Made by a program: the position numbers and the translations under genes
Assembly (NCBI GenBank): GCA_017645985.1
Contig: JAGCNK010000223.1
Span: forward strand, 1 to 8,581
Length of the DNA stretch: 8,581 bases
Direction of reading: 5' to 3'
Source of the DNA: Bacteroidales bacterium
Lineage (GTDB): Bacteria > Bacteroidota > Bacteroidia > Bacteroidales > UBA3824
Shown: positions 5,159-8,581 of the stretch, piece by piece
Numbering within the stretch: the first letter of the stretch is position 1
Layout: every line of letters starts with the position of its first letter
Notes under the pieces: generated by a model
Told to the model about the DNA's origin: nothing
Seen by the model: only the letters and a program-made list of their open reading frames with translations
Databases searched by the model: none

Positions 5159-5911
5159 ATGACAAACGACGTACTATTAGACACCGATGACTTCGACGAT
5201 GATTTCTTCAATGAGATAGGCAAGCAGCAGTCCGAACCCGACGAGCAGGAGCATCTCAACGAGGCATACGACCGTGTGTCGAGCAACGGAGCAATGCCAG
5301 ACCCGGCGGCTTACGGCTTTGGCGAGACCGGACGCGAACTCGACGACCCGTTTTCTAACCACGAGATGTCAGACTTCGGCACCGAGTCGCAAGGCGGATA
5401 CGATTCTGAGTTCGGAGGCGCGTACAACTCTTCAGAATACGAAGGCGGTGCAGAAAACGACGACGACCTGTACGGCGGCAACGAAGACGAAGACGACAAG
5501 GACCTCACGCTGATTCAGCTGCTCAACAGCAAGCACGTGCCAGCCAAAAGGCTTCTTCAAAAAATAGTAAAACCGATGTTGTTCATAGTAGTAATGAGCA
5601 TCATCGTCACCACATACAACCGCATTGTAGAAACCGACCTATCCACCATTTCGCGGCTCACCAAGCAGGTGGAGAACATCAAAGGCGAGTCGATAATCCT
5701 CACCAACGAGCTTGCTCGATTCTGCAAAGAGAGCGAGGTGGCAGAGAGGGTAGAGTCGCAGGCTCTCGGCATTCACGTGCGCAAAGAGCCGTCGCAATAC
5801 TTTGTGGCAACCAAATACAACCGTCCCGACTCGCTCCTAAACGAGCAGGCACTGTTCGACAGGCACAGAAAGCAACTACAGAAAAAACAACAGATAAATA
5901 CCGCTCAGTAA
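5159..5911 (+). CDS. ftsL: FtsL-like cell division protein with long acidic N-terminal extension
   Basis: FtsL is a bitopic septal protein that works with FtsI and FtsW in cell wall synthesis at division. Here the FtsL-like core is the C-terminal half. A basic stretch (Lys130, Arg131, Lys135, Lys138) precedes one membrane helix at about 139-153 (PMLFIVVMSIIVTTY). A predicted coiled coil follows at about 158-200, then ALGIHVRKEPSQYFV. Gene order (rsmH before, ftsI 13 bp after) supports the call more than sequence does, as FtsL is poorly conserved. The first 115 residues are unusual: 36 acidic against 4 basic residues, rich in Gly, Ser and Asn, with no recognisable domain. They would lie in the cytoplasm and are probably disordered. 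The full 250 residues are about twice the usual size for Bacteroidetes FtsL. A later start (Met46 or Met70) would shorten but not remove the extension. Confidence 0.8.
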   Translation: MTNDVLLDTDDFDDDFFNEIGKQQSEPDEQEHLNEAYDRVSSNGAMPDPAAYGFGETGRELDDPFSNHEMSDFGTESQGGYDSEFGGAYNSSEYEGGAENDDDLYGGNEDEDDKDLTLIQLLNSKHVPAKRLLQKIVKPMLFIVVMSIIVTTYNRIVETDLSTISRLTKQVENIKGESIILTNELARFCKESEVAERVESQALGIHVRKEPSQYFVATKYNRPDSLLNEQALFDRHRKQLQKKQQINTAQ

Positions 5912-5924
5912 AACTACTATCAAT

Positions 5925-8093
5925 ATGGAACAAGGAAACGAAATAAGGAAGAACATTATCTACAAGATGGTATTTGTCTACATATTCATTTTGGCTGTTG
6001 TAGTGCTTATCATCGGACAGATAATATATCTTCAATCAATCCCCGCCGACGAATGGGCCGACAAGCTCAAGACCGAGCGCACCGAAATCAAGTACACCAA
6101 GCGAGGCGACATTCTCTCCTCCGACGGATACTATCTGGCTGCATCGGTACCTGTATGCTCTGCGTTCTGGGATCTCAAAGTTGTAAAGAAGGACACTTTC
6201 TACAAGTACATCGACACTCTCGCCGCATGTATGAGCGACTATTTCAAAGACCAGCCCAAGGAGTACTACAAGGAGGCGTTCACCAACGCACAGAAGGCGG
6301 GAAAAAGATATTTTAAAATCAAGACTGGTCTCACCACTCAGCAGCTCAACCACATAAGCCGTTTTCCGATTTTCCGCATGGCTAAAAACAAGTCGGGATT
6401 TATCCGCGAAACCGACTACAAGCGCAAGGTAATCGACAATCTGATGGCACGCCGCACCATAGGCGGTCCCGACACCAACGGCGTATTCACCATAGGCATC
6501 GAGGGTGCTTACAACGACATTCTCAAAGGAAACAAATATGTGCAGCTGTCGCACAAGCTGTCGAGCGGCGACTTTGTGCCTTACGATATGTGGGAAGAGG
6601 AGGACAAGGTGCCTGGCTACGACGTGGTAAGCTCCATCAACCTCAATATGCAGGATATGACCGAAAAGAGCCTGCTCAAGCAGTTGCAGAAATTTCAGGC
6701 TCGTGCTGGCACGGCTGTGGTTATGGAGGTGAAAACTGGCAAGATACGTGCTATGATCAACCTCTTGCGCGACTCAGCCACAGGCAGATACGCCGAAACA
6801 CGAATACTTGCTGTGGCTCATCCCACCGAACCCGGCTCCACGTTTAAACTGGCGTCGATGATTGCCATCCTTGAATCAGGCGCTTACGACATCAACGACA
6901 CCATCGACACCGGCAACGGCACGCTGGTAGTTTCTGAGCGTTTCCCCATGAGCGACGACCACAAGGACGGACTTGGCAAGCTCACGGTCAAGGAGGTTTT
7001 CTCGCACTCCTCCAACGTGGGATTCGGCATTATGGCTATCAACGCATTCGACAACACCAACAATGTGTACGTAGACCCCAGGCTCAACAACCGTAAGAAG
7101 AACCGTTCGATCAACTACTTCTACGACCTTCTCTACAATATGAAGCTCAACGAGCCTACCGGCATCAAAATCAAAGGCGAGCCTCGTCCCGGCATCTATT
7201 ACCCTGACCGCAACTCTAAGTTCTCCGTTACCACATTGCCGCAGAACGCCATCGGCTACGAGCTCAAAGTTACTCCTTTGCAGACTCTTACGCTTTACAA
7301 CGCAGTGGCCAACAACGGCGTGATGGTTCGTCCGCAGACCATAGAGTCGGTTAAGCTCTACGGCGAGACTATTCAGGACTTTGAAACAGAGATTATCAAT
7401 CCTTCAATCTGCAGCGAATCCACACTCAAAAAGGTTCAGGAGATGCTTGTAAGCGTGGTTGAGGACGGCACTGCGCAAAACATCCGTTCCGACAAGTACC
7501 AAATCGCAGGCAAAACCGGCACGGCGCAGATTTTCAAAGGAAAGGTAAAAACTGGCAAGCACCAGGCATCGTTTGCAGGATATTTCCCCGCCGACAATCC
7601 CAAATATTCGTGCATAGTGGTAATCTACGCACCCGAGGGCAACATCTACGGCAACCGTGTGGCAGCTCCTGTTTTCAAGGAGATTGCCGACAAGATATAC
7701 ACCTCCGACTACGACATGCAACGCAAGGAGTTCAACCTTGCCAAGCTTGAGGACACACGCTCAGTGCCGTTCACACGCATAGGCAACCGCGCAGTGGTAG
7801 ACCGCATACTCTCAAGGCTTCACGTGGAGGTGATTACCGAAGAGCAGTCTAACACCACCTGGGTGCAGACTCGTCCCACCGAAGACCACAAGAAACTATA
7901 TGTCGACAGCTACACTCCCATCCACGGAACAATTCCCAACGTCAAGGGAATGGGTCTCAAAGACGCGCTCTACGTTCTGCGCAGTCTCGACATCGCTGTC
8001 AAGGTTGTCGGTCACGGAGTAGTAAAGAAACAGAGCATTCCGCCCGACACGCAGATCAAAAAGGGAATGAGTATAACAATAGAATTAGGATAA
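5925..8093 (+). CDS. ftsI: Septal peptidoglycan transpeptidase FtsI (PBP3-type) with one PASTA domain
   Basis: This 722-residue class B penicillin-binding protein crosslinks septal peptidoglycan. It has a short cytoplasmic start, one membrane anchor at about 13-34, and a periplasmic dimerisation domain containing the conserved RGDILSSDG (60-68). The transpeptidase domain has all three active-site motifs: Ser305-Thr-Phe-Lys308, Ser362-Ser-Asn364 and Lys530-Thr-Gly532 in AGKTGTAQ. The C-terminus, about 664-722, is a single PASTA domain (GTIPNVKGMGLKDALYVL to MSITIEL), common in Bacteroidetes and Gram-positive FtsI homologues and absent from E. coli FtsI. It starts 13 bp after ftsL and is followed 18 bp later by murE, so all three are cotranscribed. 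A role in sporulation (SpoVD-type) is excluded by the lineage. No active-site change is seen. Confidence 0.95.
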   Translation: MEQGNEIRKNIIYKMVFVYIFILAVVVLIIGQIIYLQSIPADEWADKLKTERTEIKYTKRGDILSSDGYYLAASVPVCSAFWDLKVVKKDTFYKYIDTLAACMSDYFKDQPKEYYKEAFTNAQKAGKRYFKIKTGLTTQQLNHISRFPIFRMAKNKSGFIRETDYKRKVIDNLMARRTIGGPDTNGVFTIGIEGAYNDILKGNKYVQLSHKLSSGDFVPYDMWEEEDKVPGYDVVSSINLNMQDMTEKSLLKQLQKFQARAGTAVVMEVKTGKIRAMINLLRDSATGRYAETRILAVAHPTEPGSTFKLASMIAILESGAYDINDTIDTGNGTLVVSERFPMSDDHKDGLGKLTVKEVFSHSSNVGFGIMAINAFDNTNNVYVDPRLNNRKKNRSINYFYDLLYNMKLNEPTGIKIKGEPRPGIYYPDRNSKFSVTTLPQNAIGYELKVTPLQTLTLYNAVANNGVMVRPQTIESVKLYGETIQDFETEIINPSICSESTLKKVQEMLVSVVEDGTAQNIRSDKYQIAGKTGTAQIFKGKVKTGKHQASFAGYFPADNPKYSCIVVIYAPEGNIYGNRVAAPVFKEIADKIYTSDYDMQRKEFNLAKLEDTRSVPFTRIGNRAVVDRILSRLHVEVITEEQSNTTWVQTRPTEDHKKLYVDSYTPIHGTIPNVKGMGLKDALYVLRSLDIAVKVVGHGVVKKQSIPPDTQIKKGMSITIELG

Positions 8094-8111
8094 CCTTTAA
8101 AACTGAATATT

Positions 8112-8581
8112 ATGCAACTACAACAACTGATATCACGCATCAAGATACAGCAATCGCAGGGCAACCTCGCCACCGAAATCACAGGCATCACCTCTGACTC
8201 GCGACAGGCGGCACCCGGCATCTGCTTCATAGCCGTTCCGGGAACCAAGACCGACGGACACGCTTACATAGCCGACACCATCAGCAAGGGCGTTTCGGCA
8301 GTAGTTTGTATGCATATGCCCGACAACGCTCCCGACAATGTGGCTTTCGTTGTAGTTGACGACACCGCCGACGCCATTGGCAAGATTGCCTCGGCTTTCT
8401 ACGGCTTCCCCTCCGAGCATCTAACTCTCGCAGGCGTAACCGGCACCAACGGCAAAACCACCACCGCCACACTTTTATATAATATGTTCCGTCAGATGGG
8501 ACACAAGGCGGGACTTCTTTCCACCGTTGAAAACCGAATCGACGACAAGGTGTACCCTGCCGTGCAAACCACTCCCGACCC
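8112..8581 (+). CDS. murE: UDP-N-acetylmuramoyl-tripeptide synthetase MurE (3'-partial)
   Basis: The gene starts at ATG 8112, 18 bp after ftsI, and runs off the window end with 156 codons visible. Mur ligase features are clear: ITSDSRQAAPGICFIAVPG at about 26-44 (the SDSR and F-x-A-x-x-G elements of the uridine-binding N-terminal domain), the ATP-binding P-loop GVTGTNGKTTT at 108-118, and TTPD at 153-156, the start of the block that contacts the UDP-MurNAc-dipeptide. MurE adds the third amino acid to the cytoplasmic precursor UDP-MurNAc-L-Ala-D-Glu. The residues that decide meso-diaminopimelate against lysine lie in the missing C-terminal domain; diaminopimelate is expected for this lineage. 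MurE rather than MurF or MurC is favoured by the SDSR/TTP motifs and by the position right after ftsI. Confidence 0.92.
   Translation, partial: MQLQQLISRIKIQQSQGNLATEITGITSDSRQAAPGICFIAVPGTKTDGHAYIADTISKGVSAVVCMHMPDNAPDNVAFVVVDDTADAIGKIASAFYGFPSEHLTLAGVTGTNGKTTTATLLYNMFRQMGHKAGLLSTVENRIDDKVYPAVQTTPD

Overview
The window looks like chromosomal DNA from a Bacteroidota bacterium, most likely order Bacteroidales. Four things point that way. Perfect or near matches to the Bacteroidetes promoter -7 box (TAnnTTTG) lie upstream of several genes, and Shine-Dalgarno sites are weak. There is a lipoprotein with a Cys-Lys-Lys-Asp-Asp-Asp export-type start. A small DUF4250-type protein is present. The division cluster runs mraZ-rsmH-ftsL-ftsI-murE, with a Bacteroidetes-style FtsL and a PASTA-tailed FtsI. 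The family cannot be fixed from this sequence; Muribaculaceae or a relative is a guess.

Layout. Positions 2-1192 hold the end of a 2-oxoacid:ferredoxin oxidoreductase operon: the TPP-binding beta subunit (5' end cut off) and the gamma subunit, closed by a strong hairpin terminator. Positions 1290-2171 hold an AT-rich gene for a probable surface lipoprotein, with its own terminator. Positions 2260-2319 hold a 27-bp element in two exact copies. Next come a small minus-strand DUF4250 gene (2320-2505) and, divergent from it, an HprA-like D-2-hydroxyacid dehydrogenase (2595-3542).

The 177-bp gap at 3543-3719 is the richest regulatory stretch. From left to right it has three perfect DnaA boxes, two of them forming a palindrome. 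Then comes a 10-bp-phased repeat array matching the MraZ operator of Mollicutes (AAAGTG[T/G] plus three bases), then a Bacteroidetes-type promoter, then mraZ.

Positions 3720-8581 are the start of the division and cell wall (dcw) cluster, all on the plus strand with short gaps: mraZ (regulator), rsmH (16S rRNA methyltransferase), an FtsL-like protein with a long acidic N-terminal extension, ftsI (septal transpeptidase with one PASTA domain) and the first 156 codons of murE. FtsL and FtsI act together at the septum, MurE supplies peptidoglycan precursor, and MraZ probably controls the set.

Main points for a second look: the combined DnaA-box and MraZ-box control region; an rsmH stop codon exactly where the family has a tail residue, with the family-like tail still encoded after it; the acidic FtsL extension; and the tandem 27-bp element. 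I see no mobile element, CRISPR array, tRNA or rRNA.
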